NCBI GenBank assembly: GCA_036186865.1
Contig: AP025040.1
Location: 13,546,111 to 13,610,110 of the forward strand
Direction: 5' to 3'
DNA from: Eustoma russellianum
Lineage: Eukaryota; Streptophyta; Magnoliopsida; Gentianales; Gentianaceae
DNA length: 64,000 bases
The position numbers were made by a program, and so were the translations under genes. This document shows positions 1-10,481 of this stretch, one piece after another (within the stretch, counting starts at the first letter, position 1; the number at the start of each line of letters is the position of its first letter). The notes below the pieces were generated by a model. That model was not told the DNA's origin. It ran no database searches and saw only the letters and a list, made by a program, of their open reading frames with translations.

Positions 1-435
1 TTCTTTTTACTTTTTTTTGGGGGGGGGGGAGTGGAGGTGGGGGACACAGGCTGCTACTTGTGGTTTTTACTAGAATTAAAGACTTTACTATATCTAACCA
101 AATAGTCACAGTAAACAATCTCCCATAATGATTTCGTCAAACAAGTGTGATTGAGATTTTCAAAACCACAAATATAAAACATAAAAAAGGGAGAAGCGAA
201 TAAAACAAATCCGATAAGGTTATGGCCTGGTCACATGAAGAACTAAACTTTGCACTTTAATCTAGTAAACAACGTTAAGGATCCCTCACATTTGTAACAT
301 CAATACGTTGTAAATGAGTAACTCCCAGAATTACTAATTTAACTCTTAAACTACTCAGGTTGACGAAAACCCAAAAGGAAACATGCAAGTTATGCAGGAT
401 ATCAGATAATGTGAGAAGCAGAAAATTAATCTTAC
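1..435. other. Non-coding, probable intron 2 of the left-edge gene
   Basis: AT-rich sequence with a T-run then a G-run at 12-29. No long reading frame or recognisable exon was found on either strand. If the exon at 436-483 is real, this is the start of the next intron of a minus-strand gene whose later exons lie outside the window. Confidence 0.4.
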
Positions 436-483
436 CTTCTTTCTAGACCTCCTGCTTTTGTTGGTTTCCTCTGATCTGAGAAC
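436..483 (-). CDS. Probable exon 2 of plant basic/coiled-coil nuclear-type protein
   Basis: This is a 48-nt candidate exon on the minus strand. A TTTGATTTATCAG acceptor precedes it and AAG|GTAAGA follows it. It is open in phase 0 and encodes 16 residues ending in the basic stretch SRRSRKK. Exon 1 at 10482-10862 ends in phase 0 after TRSK at a GTTCGT donor. The related plant family, as I remember it, continues TRSK into a Ser/Thr stretch and a KRSRKKK-type basic motif, then a Glu/Lys coiled coil. This short exon supplies the basic motif, so I join the two, with a 10-kb intron between them. The coiled-coil exon must lie left of the window. An alternative is that this is a chance GT-AG pair. Confidence 0.45.
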
Positions 484-615
484 CTGATAAATCAAATTCC
501 AAGAGTGGATTCAGATCAGCTATTTAAAAACATATGAAATATGTTAAGTCATCCCAATTTAAGACAGGCTCTTACGAGTCCAGCCACAAAAACACAGAGG
601 AGCCAAGTTTGCAAG

Positions 616-620
616 CACTG
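616..620. repeat. Target-site duplication, left, outer copia
   Basis: CACTG immediately precedes the LTR at 621 and corresponds to CACTA at 9110-9114 after the other LTR (4 of 5 bases). It supports one insertion spanning 621-9109. Confidence 0.6.
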
Positions 621-1221
621 TGTAGAAACTTGAAATTTTATTAATGAACAAGATAATTAGTATACAATGGTTTCTCCTTATAACAAGTTGTTTAAACCTT
701 TGTAACGGCTAGAATATGTCTAACGGGTAGATTGATGTTGACAGAACAGACATTGACAAGACAGTTAATGCATAAATTCTATACAGTGATAGTTTTGTTG
801 TGTTGGCTATACCATTGAGATGGTAGTGTCTTAGAGTTTCTGCTATCTACAAATATCCTTAAGCGTCTGCTCAGCAAGTCTTTACGTATATGAACATTCT
901 GTCTATGTGTTCTATTCGGCATGTCTGCTCATCATATCTTCTATCATCTCTACTCAACATCTCTGCTCAGCATCTCTGCTATCATTAATGGTATCGTCTC
1001 TATTATTCCTGCTACCATCTCTGCTCAACATGTCTTCTATCATCTCTGTTCAGTTATACTTTCGTGTCAGCATTTATGTTCATTTCCTTGCAGTGTCTCA
1101 CTTCGTCACATCGGCTCGGCACTTCATCTCTTCACACTTATCCAGTCTGTGTTCATTCCCACACTGTCTTCACCTATTCACCTCAGCTCAGCACTTCATC
1201 TATTTGAACCATATTTCAACA
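621..1221 (-). repeat. 3' LTR of outer copia
   Basis: The minus strand begins TGTTGAAA and ends TTTCTACA, a short terminal inverted repeat with TG...CA ends. It aligns with 8469-9109 in the same orientation, sharing phrases such as the ATAGTTTTGTTGTGTTGGCTA block at about 788 and 8635. The CTC/TCT-rich right half is low complexity. Confidence 0.85.
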
Positions 1222-1235
1222 CTCCCCTCAAGCTT
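1222..1235 (-). other. Polypurine tract of outer copia
   Basis: The minus strand reads AAGCTTGAGGGGAG directly before the 3' LTR start TGTTGAAA. This is the usual copia plus-strand primer position and composition. Confidence 0.75.
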
Positions 1236-1748
1236 GGTGTATATGTTTATACAACCAAGCTTGACTACAAGATTGTTAAAAGTCTTAATAGAAACCGGCT
1301 TTAGTGAAAATGTCAGCAACTTGATCCTTAGAAGTTACATGGTTGAGCTGAATAACGTTGTCTTCGATTTTCTATCTCATGAAATATACGTCTATCTCCA
1401 CATGTTTAGACTTGTCATGTTATACTGGGTTCTCTGCCATGTTGATAGCTGAAATATTATGTTAGTATATCATGATCGGTAAAGAAATAGATTGCTCCAG
1501 ATCCACTCTTCTTATCCACAAACATTCGCATAGTCCTATTGTCAACGCTCTTAACTCAGCATCTGCACAGCTTCAGGAGATATTTTTTGTTTTTTCACTT
1601 CTTCATGTCATCAGATTTCTCCATAAATAAGTTCGATAGCCTGTAGTAATTCTCATATTCCTCTTAGATCCTGCCCAATCTACATATGCGTATACTTGTA
1701 ATGTTTTGTTCTCAGGTTTTCTAAAATGTAAACCTTGACCTGGTGAAG
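1236..1748 (-). pseudogene. Outer copia pol, RNase H part
   Basis: Minus-strand translation gives a degraded copia RNase H: a VDWAGS motif near 1690, a TTGY motif, then a run resembling the SSAEAEFRA region and a LWIR motif, with several stops. It is the direct continuation of the RT coding that ends at 4544 on the other side of the inner element. Confidence 0.75.
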
Positions 1749-1753
1749 TCTTT
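1749..1753. repeat. Target-site duplication TCTTT, left, inner copia
   Basis: TCTTT at 1749-1753 is repeated exactly at 4539-4543. It bounds the inner element and shows that integrase made the insertion. Confidence 0.85.
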
Positions 1754-2025
1754 TGTAGAAATATAGCATTATAAAGTGTTGTGAAGTGTAAAGTATGAAG
1801 TGAATAGGGAAATAGGAAAGTTAGCCGTTAGGTGTATTTTGACCGTTTTTTATGACCGTTGGAGGCTGTACATATATATGGCTCTGTAGTGTAACATTAA
1901 AGTGTAGAGAGATCACTTTGTTGATTTCCATTGTTCTTAGAGTCTTCTTCAATCATTGATAATAAATTCTTCTTCCTGTTATTATTGTTGTTCAAGAATC
2001 ACATTTAATTCTACACATTTCTATA
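1754..2025 (+). repeat. 5' LTR of inner copia
   Basis: It begins TGTAGAAAT and ends ATTTCTATA, near-perfect inverted ends in which the expected final CA is TA. It is followed immediately by the PBS. A TATATATATGG promoter-like stretch lies near 1873. There is no matching direct 3' LTR in the window. Confidence 0.75.
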
Positions 2026-2037
2026 TGGTATCAGAGC
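2026..2037 (+). other. Primer-binding site, initiator Met-tRNA type
   Basis: TGGTATCAGAGC follows the LTR directly. This is the standard plant LTR-element primer site. Confidence 0.9.
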
Positions 2038-2604
2038 TAGATTGCTCATATTGTTGTTCTGTTGTGCATACCAAATTTATTGCTGGCAATATTTCTTAAG
2101 TGGTTCTTGAAGAAGAAGAACATTTTACTCCTGTAACTGGTGGTTGTTTAAAGGTGAAGGAGACTCCACTGCGTTGAATTGTTTATTGTGAAAGAAAAGC
2201 TTCGTACGAAGGAAAAAAAAGGACAAAGAAAAAAAAAAGGCAGGCAGTAGAAAGAAGGATCTGGAAAGTAAAACAAATATTTTAAAATTCAAATAGCTTC
2301 CTCGGTAAGTTTCGTTACGCAAATCGAGATACCCTCCTTCACTCATTCTTTGCATGTGACTTTCGTACACCTACTACCTATCTTTTCGACTTTATGTCAC
2401 TTTCTGGCCTTACTTTTCTAAATCATATTTTTCTATTTTTCCTTTTATACAAAACCGAGGTACATTGTCTCTTTCTCCTCCCATCTCTGGCCCTTTAACG
2501 TTTCAAATAAGTTTTTTTTCATCCTCCTCTCTACAGAACTTGAAAAACCTCAGCCTGCTTAATCCTTCATCAGTTTATCTCCCTAATTCTCTCAGATTAT
2601 CAAT

Positions 2605-3084
2605 ATGTCTGAAACACCTAGCTCATCCACACGTTCTCGCCCTATTTCCACCACTCAACCTACAGATGGAGTTACACAGAGTGAAGGTCTTGTTTCTGGA
2701 ACACCTCAACTGTCCACTACTTTAGATGGTAACTCTATTATGATAACTAATCACAAACTTACTGGCCAAAATTATCTCCCATGGAGCAAAGCAGTAGAGA
2801 TGTTCATTATTGGGAGAGGTAAGGATGATTACTTATATGGCAATCTCCCAAGTCCAGCACCAACCGAAAATGGCTCAGAATATTTGGATAAAGAAGTAAG
2901 AGATTACTTAATAGATTTAGGCATTCATCATCAAACTTCATGTGTCTATACCCCTCAACAAAATGGCGTAGCAGAAAGGAAAAATAGACATCTTTTAGAA
3001 GTAGCTAGATCAATTATGTTTTCTATGCATGTTCCAAAGTTTTATTGGGGGGGAAGCAATATTAACTGCTACATATCTTATTAA
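2605..3084 (+). pseudogene. Gag N-terminus fused in frame to integrase C-terminal half
   Basis: Residues 1-91 resemble the start of a copia Gag, with a Ser/Thr-rich head, an LTGQNYLPWS motif near 54-63 and a KDDYL motif. The next residue begins the integrase sequence NGSEYL, followed by HQTSCVYTPQQNGVAERKNR with the conserved QNGVAE catalytic-Glu region. The rest of gag, protease and most of integrase are missing, yet the join is in frame. A G-run at about 3046-3052 shifts the frame, and the polyprotein continues in another frame to about 3157. Confidence 0.75.
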
Positions 3085-4514
3085 CCGAATGCCATCTCGA
3101 GTACTATCTTTTAAATCTCCTAGGGATCAACTGTTAGATAAATATCCTAATACATAACTAATGTCTACTTTACCATTTAGACTATTTGGGTGTGTTGTTT
3201 ATGTGTATATACAATCAAACATGCGATCAAAGTTAGATAAACATACACAAAGGTGCATTTTTCTTGGATACTCTAGTACACAAAAAGGTTACAAATGCTA
3301 TTGTCCTTTAACTAGAAAGGTGTATGTTTCACTTGATGTGTTTTTTGATGAGCATAACTCGTTTTATTCCTCTGATTTTCAAGTTCAGACAGGAGGACAC
3401 TCTGTTGATCAGTTTTGGAGTATACTCGATATTGTTACAAATAATCCTAACAACAGTCCAATTACCAACAATTCGGACCCAGCTAGCATGGGTAAGAATC
3501 ACCAAATCTCTACACCCGTTCCAGGTGCCGAGAACAGATTGGAGAGGGTAAATTTACCCATTACACGTTTTTATGGCAGACGTACACTGCCCACTGAACC
3601 AGTCCTCGGTGATGAGAAGGTGACTAACAATGATGCAACTATTGACCTTCCTATTGCACTTAGAAAAGGTGTAAGAGAATGCACAAAACACCCACTATAT
3701 AATTTTATTGCATATGATAAGTTAAATACTGATTTTCGATCCTTTACTTGCGCATTAGATAAACAATGGATACCTAAGAATGTGGACGAAGCACTTAGGC
3801 ATCCTAATTGGAAAGAGGCAGTAAATGAGGAAATGAGAGCCTTGGTTAAAAATGAGACATGGGATTTAGTGACATTAAATCCAGGCATTAAAACAGTAGG
3901 ATGTAAGTGGGTATTCTCAATAAAGTATAATACAAATGGGACAATTAATAGATATAAAGCAAGGCTAGTAGCAAAGGGGTTTACTCAAACATATGGAATT
4001 GACTACTTGGAAACATTTGCTCCGGTTGCAAAATTAAATACTGTGAGAATTATATTTTCAATAGCTGTTAACTTAGATTGGTGTTTGATACAATTAGACA
4101 TTAAAAATGCTTTTTTGAATGGTGACTTACAAGAACTAGTATACATGGATATACCCCCTGGATTTAGGAACCACAAAACTGCTGGAAAAGTGTGTAAGTT
4201 AAAAAAGTCCTTATATGGTTTAAAACAATCACCAAGAGCATGGTTCAAACGTTTTACTACTGTAGTCTTAAATTTTGGATTTAAACAAACACATAGTGAT
4301 CATACTTTGTTTATACGTTTTTCTACAAATCATGCCATTACTATTCTCATTGTGTATGTGGATGATATAATACTCACTGGAAGTGATAAAAATGATATTA
4401 GTCTAATAAAAGAACAATTATCTAGAGAGTTTGAAGTTAAAGACTTGGGGAATCTACGATATTTTCTTGGTATGGAAATCTCTAGGACAAAAAATGAGAT
4501 GTGTATTTCACAAC
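3085..4514 (+). pseudogene. Inner copia pol: end of integrase and RT, truncated
   Basis: It continues the integrase (LFGCVVYV, KCIFLGYS-like motifs) from the shifted frame through one in-frame stop near 3157, then is open from 3161. RT motifs are all visible: VGCKWVF, YKARLVAKGF, QLDIKNAFLNG, LYGLKQSPRAW, the catalytic YVDD near 4350 and KDLGNLRYFLGMEI. Coding ends at MCISQ near 4514, where the inverted U3 tip begins. The terminal RT and RNase H domains are absent. Confidence 0.85.
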
Positions 4515-4538
4515 ACTTTATAATGCTATATTTCTACA
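4507..4538 (-). repeat. Inverted 32-bp U3 tip at right end of inner copia
   Basis: It is the exact reverse complement of 1754-1785. The first eight bases TTCACAAC (4507-4514) also belong to the RT coding sequence, so the junction is at an 8-nt microhomology between pol and the inverted LTR tip. It ends TTTCTACA against the TCTTT duplication. Confidence 0.9.
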
Positions 4539-4543
4539 TCTTT

Positions 4544-5990
4544 AAATCCCTAAGAATTCTTATTGCAGCCTTGAGGTGTTTGTTAGTAGGATCATGCATA
4601 AATTGACCAAGAAAGCTAACCGCATAGCAAATATCAGGACGAGTATGAGATAAGTAGATCAATTTTCCAACCAATTTTTGATAGCTCAGTTTGTCTGTAG
4701 TTTTTTTATCCCACTGTTCCTTAGGTTTGTATCCAGGTTCGATAGGTGTAGAGGCAGGTTTACAGCCTAATGGTTTTGTTTCATGTAATAGATATAAAAC
4801 ATATTTCCTTTGTGCAATACTCATGCCTTCCCACTTCCATTCCTAATAATCATCTGAGTTGACCTAAGTCCTTCAGCTCAAATTCTACAGGTAGCTTACT
4901 TTTCATTTGATCTATGCTTATAGTATCATCTCCAGTAAGGATAATATCATCTAGATAAATAATAAGTATGGTAATCCTACCTGTCTCTGCTCCTTTAGTA
5001 AATAAAGTGTGGTCATAATGAGCTTGTGTGAATCTTCAGTTTAACATAACTGGTGTAAACTTTTTAAACCATGCTCTTGGTGATTGATTAAGACCATACA
5101 ATGATTTTCTTAGTCTGCAGATTTTATCTTGATTCTTTCATGTGTTTAAAACCAGGAGAAAAATCCATGTGTACTTCTTCTCGTAAGTCACCATTTAAGA
5201 AAGCATACTTAACATCTAATTGGTATAAATTTCAGTCTAGGTTCACACCAAGTGAAAAACTTATCCATATAGTATTCAGTTTAGCAATAAGTGCAAAGGT
5301 GTCTATATAATCAATACTATAGGTTTGGGCAAAGCCTCTGCAACCAATCTAGCTTAAAAACCTACTTACTGTTCCATCATTGTTATATTTAATGGTAAAA
5401 ACTCATTTACCCCCTACAGGTTTAACCCCCTTAGGCCTAGAGACAATCTCTCATGTTTCATTCTTAGTAATTGCTTCCATTTCCTCATTAACACCCTCCT
5501 CCATTGAGGTAAACTAAAAGCTTCCTCCATAGTTCTAGGAATTGATTGACTGTCCAGGGAACTTGTAAAGGCCTTAAAGCCAGTTTTTAAATGATCATAT
5601 GTGAAGAAATTCTGTAAGGGATGTTTAGCAGTACATTTTCTTGTTCTTAGGAAATCATGTAGTGGATACCTAGTACATTCCCTAGTTCTTTTTCTTAAGG
5701 CAATGGGAAGATTGTCTATATGGGAATCCTGGTCTGGTGTGTTATCAGATATATCCACATCCTCGTTTTTTGCAAGACTTAGAAAGTTAATACTTATTGA
5801 TTGTCTCCTACTATACACTCTGGTTATAGGTAGATATGTTCTTTGCAGACCATCACTATAATCTCTCCCAATTGAAGTTTCTATCTGTCTATACTTTGTG
5901 AACTGACTGAGTTATCTATTCCTTTATAGGTTTAAGATTTTTCTTCTACTGAGTTGGACCTGCAAAATCTATTATACTCAAAAAGTGATT
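4544..5990 (-). pseudogene. Outer copia pol, RT domain
   Basis: On the minus strand, the fragment 4824-4544 encodes the end of RT (KPLGCKPASTPIEPGYK, LIYLSHTRPDICYAVS, GQFMHDP). Upstream, decayed RT continues, with traces of the YVDD region near 4950 and the block that starts RT near 5414-5818. Multiple stops and shifts break it. It continues across the inner element at 1748. Confidence 0.8.
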
Positions 5991-6179
5991 CTGTTCCAGA
6001 GCAGAACCACTCATATGTGGATTCTTTGAATAATATGAACTTGTCTCATCAAACACAACATTCAAGGTGACAAACATCTTTCTGGTCATTGGACAATAAC
6101 ATTTACATCTCGTTTGAGTTCCCTAATATCCTAAGAATATACACTTAATGGATCTACTATTCAGTTTGCTTCTCATATG

Positions 6180-7090
6180 AGGTTGAATATGAACATAGGC
6201 ACAACATCCAAATAGCTTAAAGGCATAATAGAGAGAAGGTTAATGTTAGGAAATAACTCAAGTAAAACCTGTTTTGGTGTTCTAAACTTTAGAACCGTAG
6301 TTGCATTCTGTTAATCAAATATGTTGCAGTCAATACTGCTTCTTCCCACTAAAATTTTGGAACATTCATATGAAACATGATTGATCTAGTTACCTCTAAC
6401 AAGTGTCTATTTTTTCTTTCGGCAATTCCATTTTGGTGAGGAGTGCAGATATATGACGTCTGATATTCATAAAGAATTCATTAACTACTTTGTCCAAGTA
6501 TTCAGTTTCATTGTCTGATTTTAATTTCTTCATTCTAATATCAAACTGCTTCTTGTTAAGCCAACAAAGTTTATGAATCAAGCTACTCGTGTGTGATCAT
6601 TCACAAAAGTTATAAATCATCTACTTCCATTTATATTAGCTACTTTAGAAGGTCCCCATATGTCTGAAAGCACCAAATTAAATGGCTAGGTCGTCTTATA
6701 TTATTTTGCTGGATAGCTAGTTCTTGTCATTTTAGCAACATTGCAAGTTTCACAGAATAAAGACTCGATGTTCACTTTCGTAAACATTTCTGGCCTGAGT
6801 CTTTTAAGGTACAAAAAATTGGGAGGCCATGTCTATTGAATCTTTTCTAACTACATGAATAAGCCCTAGTCATGATATCTTCCTTCGCACTCTTCTCAAC
6901 TCAGCAGCTTGTAAAATAAAGAGTCTGTTTTGTTTCTTATCACTGCCAATTATTTCTCTCGTAGCTTTCTCCTGACAGCAACAACTAAAAGATGAAAATT
7001 GTGAAAGACAGTTGTTATCTTAAGTTATTTTACCAACGAATATGAGATTAAAATCACGGGAAGGAACATGTAATATATCATCTAAGAGCA
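6180..7090 (-). pseudogene. Outer copia integrase
   Basis: The minus-strand fragment at 6581-6396 carries KSDNETEYLDKVVNEFF, matching the SDNGGEY-type catalytic region. Upstream, near 6750-6600, are the remains of CETCNVAKM and the LSDIWGP catalytic-Asp region. The reading frame is broken many times. Protease lies just upstream at 7287-7160. Confidence 0.7.
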
Positions 7091-7095
7091 ATTTG

Positions 7096-7287
7096 TTAGA
7101 AATGCATACTTTTCCCTTTTCCAAGCATCTCTAAGCAGACTTCATTTGCTATCTTACCAGATTTAGGATGAGAAAACACTTCATATACACATAATAAATT
7201 TTTATTGTATGTCATATGATGAGAAACACCTAAATCAATGATCAATGAGTAAACCTTACCAGATTTATTCATACTTGAGTTGGCCAT
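7096..7287 (-). pseudogene. Outer copia protease
   Basis: The minus strand encodes YSLIIDLGVSHHMTYN. This is the copia protease active-site block (usually DSG followed by a THHM-like motif), here with Leu in place of the active-site Ser. It ends at a stop. Confidence 0.65.
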
Positions 7288-7449
7288 TATAACTTATGAC
7301 ATAGAATTCTGTTTGCTTAGGAGCTGAATCAAGGTTTCTATCTGAGCTTGTATGGGCAATGATGTGGTATTAGTGGATCCTCCATTATTTTGGTTGCTAA
7401 CTGTATTTGCAATATGAGTTCTTAAAGGTCTCCATGAGTTATTCTGCCT

Positions 7450-8405
7450 GAATGGAGGTGGTTGTCGGAATGGTTTTCATTCTCCTGGTCTTCTATGCAA
7501 TATATAACAATCATGTATAAGATGCTCAATCCTTTTGCAATGATTGTAGATACGACGTTTACAGTTATGAGTAGTCATTGGTCTCCTGGACACAAGTCCA
7601 GACATCTCATTCTCAGTTGGGGTTGCCAAAATAGGAGGTTTGGTATCAGAAATCTGACTTTCTCTGATGAGAAACGTAGATACCTCGGTAGTCAAAGTAG
7701 TTGTAGTTCCCATCATCAATTTTATCTTACTTTCATCATGTCTTATCTCTGAGAAAATAGCATTTAGCTTGGTAAAGGTTTGCTACCTAGTACACTGCTC
7801 CTTACAGCATCAAAGTCCTTATGAAGATCTGTTAGAATCTAAAGACCCTTTTTGTCTCGGTAATATGCTTGTAAAGATGATCATCAGCTTGACAATTCCA
7901 TTTGTGTACCTCAAAAGTATCAATATGTTGCCAGATTCTAGTGAGCTGACTATAATACTTATTTACAGGGAGATCACCTTCCTTGATATCATAAAGTTGT
8001 GCTTCAAGTTCATATAATTCAAAAACATTATCTTTTTTTGAATACATCTCTCTAACAGATGACCATATTTCCACTGTCGTAGCATATAAAATGAAGTTGT
8101 CACTGATATATGGTATCACTGACCCTAGCATTTGAGACATGATCATGGAATTTTCTGATTTCCATGTTCTAAATTTCATATATGTTGGATCATGAATGGA
8201 AATGTTTCTAAATATGCAATCTTCCTTGTAACTGCCTATTATGAAAAGCTCAACTACTCTGCTTCAGGACAGATAATTATTTCTCGTCAATTTGTGGTAG
8301 GTAATCATAATATGCACCCCATCAAAGGTGGCTATGGCATTAGACCCTGCTCATAGGTAAGTTTTCAAGGTGGAAGTTGCCTCAATTTCACTATATTCCG
8401 TCATT
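7450..8405 (-). pseudogene. Outer copia gag
   Basis: Starting near 8405, the minus strand encodes a copia Gag with an ITYHKLTRNNYLSWS-like motif, a WSSVREMYSKKDN stretch and an LTRIWQHID motif (residues in the 8179-7832 fragment). A Cys/His-poor relic of the zinc knuckle follows at 7719-7477. There are at least two frame breaks and one stop near 8354. Confidence 0.75.
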
Positions 8406-8456
8406 GTTTAGTTTTAAGATTAGTTGCAAATAAAGAGGAAGAAGAAGGCGTTTATA

Positions 8457-8468
8457 GCTCTGATATGA
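8457..8468 (-). other. PBS of outer copia (degenerate)
   Basis: The minus strand reads TCATATCAGAGC, two changes from the Met-tRNA site TGGTATCAGAGC, immediately inside the 5' LTR. Confidence 0.75.
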
Positions 8469-9109
8469 TGAAGAAACTTGAAGATTTTATTATTCAACAA
8501 GATAAGTTTAGTATACAACAGTTTCTCCTTATGTAGGAGTTGTTTAAAAGCTTTTAACGGCTAGAATATTTCTAACGGTTAGACAGATATTGACAACATT
8601 GACAAGACAGTTAACAGTTAAATTCTATACAATGATAGTTTTGTTGTGTTGGCTATACCTATGAGATGGTAGTGTCAAAGTGTTTCTACTATCTATAAAT
8701 ATCCTTAAGTTTATGTACAATGTACATTCTATCAGTGAGTGTGTTCTGCTTGGCATGTCTGGTCAACAAGTCTTTATGTATATGTACATTCTGTATGTGT
8801 TAGCTCGGTACTTCTGCTAAGCATATCTTCTATTATCTCTGTCAGCGTCTCTGTTCAACATCTCTGCATCATTACTACTATTGTCTCTATTATTCTTGCT
8901 ATCATCTCTGCTTAACCTGTCTTCTATCAGTTCTCTTCAGCTATACTTTCATGTCAGCATTTACGTTCATTTCCTCACTGTGCCTCACCTCATCACATCG
9001 GCTCGGCACTTCATCTGTTCACACTTGTTTATTTTGTGTTCACTCTTTTAGGGTTTTCACCTATTTACCTCAGCTCGACACTTCATCTCTTTAAACTACA
9101 TATTCAAGA
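8469..9109 (-). repeat. 5' LTR of outer copia
   Basis: It aligns with 621-1221 in the same orientation. The terminal TG has mutated (minus-strand start TCTTGAATATG). It is followed on the plus strand by CACTA, the partner of CACTG at 616-620. Confidence 0.8.
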
Positions 9110-9114
9110 CACTA

Positions 9115-10481
9115 CTTTCTTTTTTCTGTAAGTCATTGCAAGCACTTTTTAATAACCACAAATTCCCAAAAGAAGCACTAATGAATTATGGCATGATATT
9201 GATCAGATACATTGCACCCAACTAGTCCCCAGCACTACAGCCGCCATACTACCCACCGTGGTAACGTATTTCTTCAATTCACTAAGCTGGATGGAAATTT
9301 TTCTTTCTGTTTGTATTCTTTTTACGTTTTTTCTGTATTTTTCCAAGTTTTCATATATGTTTATTTATTATTTTAAATTCTTTCATTCAAAAACTTTTTA
9401 GCATATGATAACGAAAGAATGGAATCAAGCAATCAATCAATCGGACCCACAAAATACAACTTAGTGAAACTTAAAAAGAACAGAAACTACAGGGAAAAAA
9501 TATGCAAATTGGGAAATACCCCGTTCAGTTTGCTTAATTAAGGAAATACCTCTCATTAAAAAAAAGTTAAAGAAACACCTCTTATCCAAAAAAAAAAAAA
9601 AGTCAAAGAAATACCTCATAATAACCCGTATGCAAGTCAGACAACGATTTTGACAGTGTTCATTAGTTGACGAATGACCAAGTCAAAGGGAATACGAATT
9701 TCCTCAATAAAAAATAAAAAGCGAAAAAAGAAACCTCTGATCTTGAAACGAGAATATCGACAAAGTAAGGGTGATTTCGTCATTGAAAAGATCACATGTG
9801 TGACCGTGTGAATCGTGTGACGCGAGGACAAAAATAACAAATGAATTTTACGCTGATGAGTAGAAAAGTGACAGAAGAAAACGTGACGAGACGCCTTCCC
9901 TTCAATCTTCTGACCACAAGCGTTCAATGGAAGTCACTACTACTCTCTCTCTCTCAACAAATAAAATACTAGTACCACTACATACCAAAGATTTACTCTA
10001 AAGCTTTAAAAAGAAAAGGTATATATTCGATTCTAAAAGAAAATATCAAAAGGATGGCGGTAACGACAGAGTCCGCCGGAGATTTTCAGATCACCGAAAG
10101 GACTAAAAAGTAAAAAAGTACAGGAAGTTTTCCGCGTCGTTTCCTCATGCAAAAGAGGCTAAACAATGTTTGTTTTCCCAAAACTGTAAAAACCGTGAAA
10201 TTTTGATTGCTTTAGAATCTGACTTCCACAGGACAAAACAGCAGCAAATAGTTATTTTTCAAGGGTGTTGCGGTCCTACCACGGTAAACAACTAAAATGT
10301 CATGAAATTTGAATGAAACAAAATCAATTCCAGGCCGCTCATCCATTGTCGACACCACCAAAAACAACAACCGTCTATTAATAGCGACTTATCACCAGGA
10401 TATGTAAAACTACCGGCGGAAATCGTATTGCAGAAAGGAGGACAGAGAAAAGGATAAGATATGCCGATTGCGTATACGAAC
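9115..10481. other. Rest of intron 1 of the host gene
   Basis: AT-rich, with A-runs near 9560-9600 and a short CT run at 9944-9955. No coding segment was recognised on the minus strand between the copia element and exon 1. A short plus-strand frame at 10053 (19 codons) has no support. Confidence 0.4.

Larger units (their letters stand above)
1754..4538 (+). mobile_element. Inner copia element with two inverted U3 ends
   Basis: The left end is a complete 272-bp LTR (1754-2025) with a PBS at 2026-2037, then part of gag, the C-terminal half of integrase and most of RT. The right end has no RNase H, purine tract or 3' LTR. RT stops near 4514 and is followed by a perfect inverted copy of the first 32 bases of the LTR (4507-4538). 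The insertion is flanked by exact TCTTT duplications and sits in the pol gene of the outer copia. It is therefore a true integration of an abnormal cDNA, not a later deletion of a normal element. Confidence 0.88.
621..9109 (-). mobile_element. Full-length decayed Ty1/copia retrotransposon (outer), minus strand
   Basis: Read on the minus strand, the element runs 5' LTR (9109-8469), Met-tRNA-type PBS (8468-8457), gag, protease, integrase, RT, RNase H, purine tract (1235-1222) and 3' LTR (1221-621). The two LTRs are alignable throughout but differ by many substitutions and in length (641 and 601 bp), so the insertion is old. Coding parts are full of frameshifts and stops. A second copia element (1754-4538) has jumped into its RT/RNase H region. 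Removing that element and one copy of its 5-bp duplication rejoins the reading frame across the site. The outer element lies in the same sense as the host gene, inside its intron 1. Confidence 0.88.

Noticed and set aside
907..1452. Open frame of 181 codons over the outer 3' LTR
   Set aside because: It crosses the LTR, the purine tract and antisense RNase H; Ser/His/Leu bias comes from the TCT/CTC-rich LTR.
4534..4824. Minus-strand 96-codon frame as a separate gene
   Set aside because: It is the end of the outer copia RT; the apparent start is created by the inner element's inserted edge.
621..9109. Reading the copia region as two tail-to-tail truncated elements
   Set aside because: The TCTTT duplications, the matching LTRs at 621 and 8469 and the pol frame rejoining across 1748/4544 show one element nested in another.
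10053..10112. Short plus-strand frame beginning MAVTTESAG
   Set aside because: Only 19 codons, inside the inferred intron, with no supporting splice or promoter signal.
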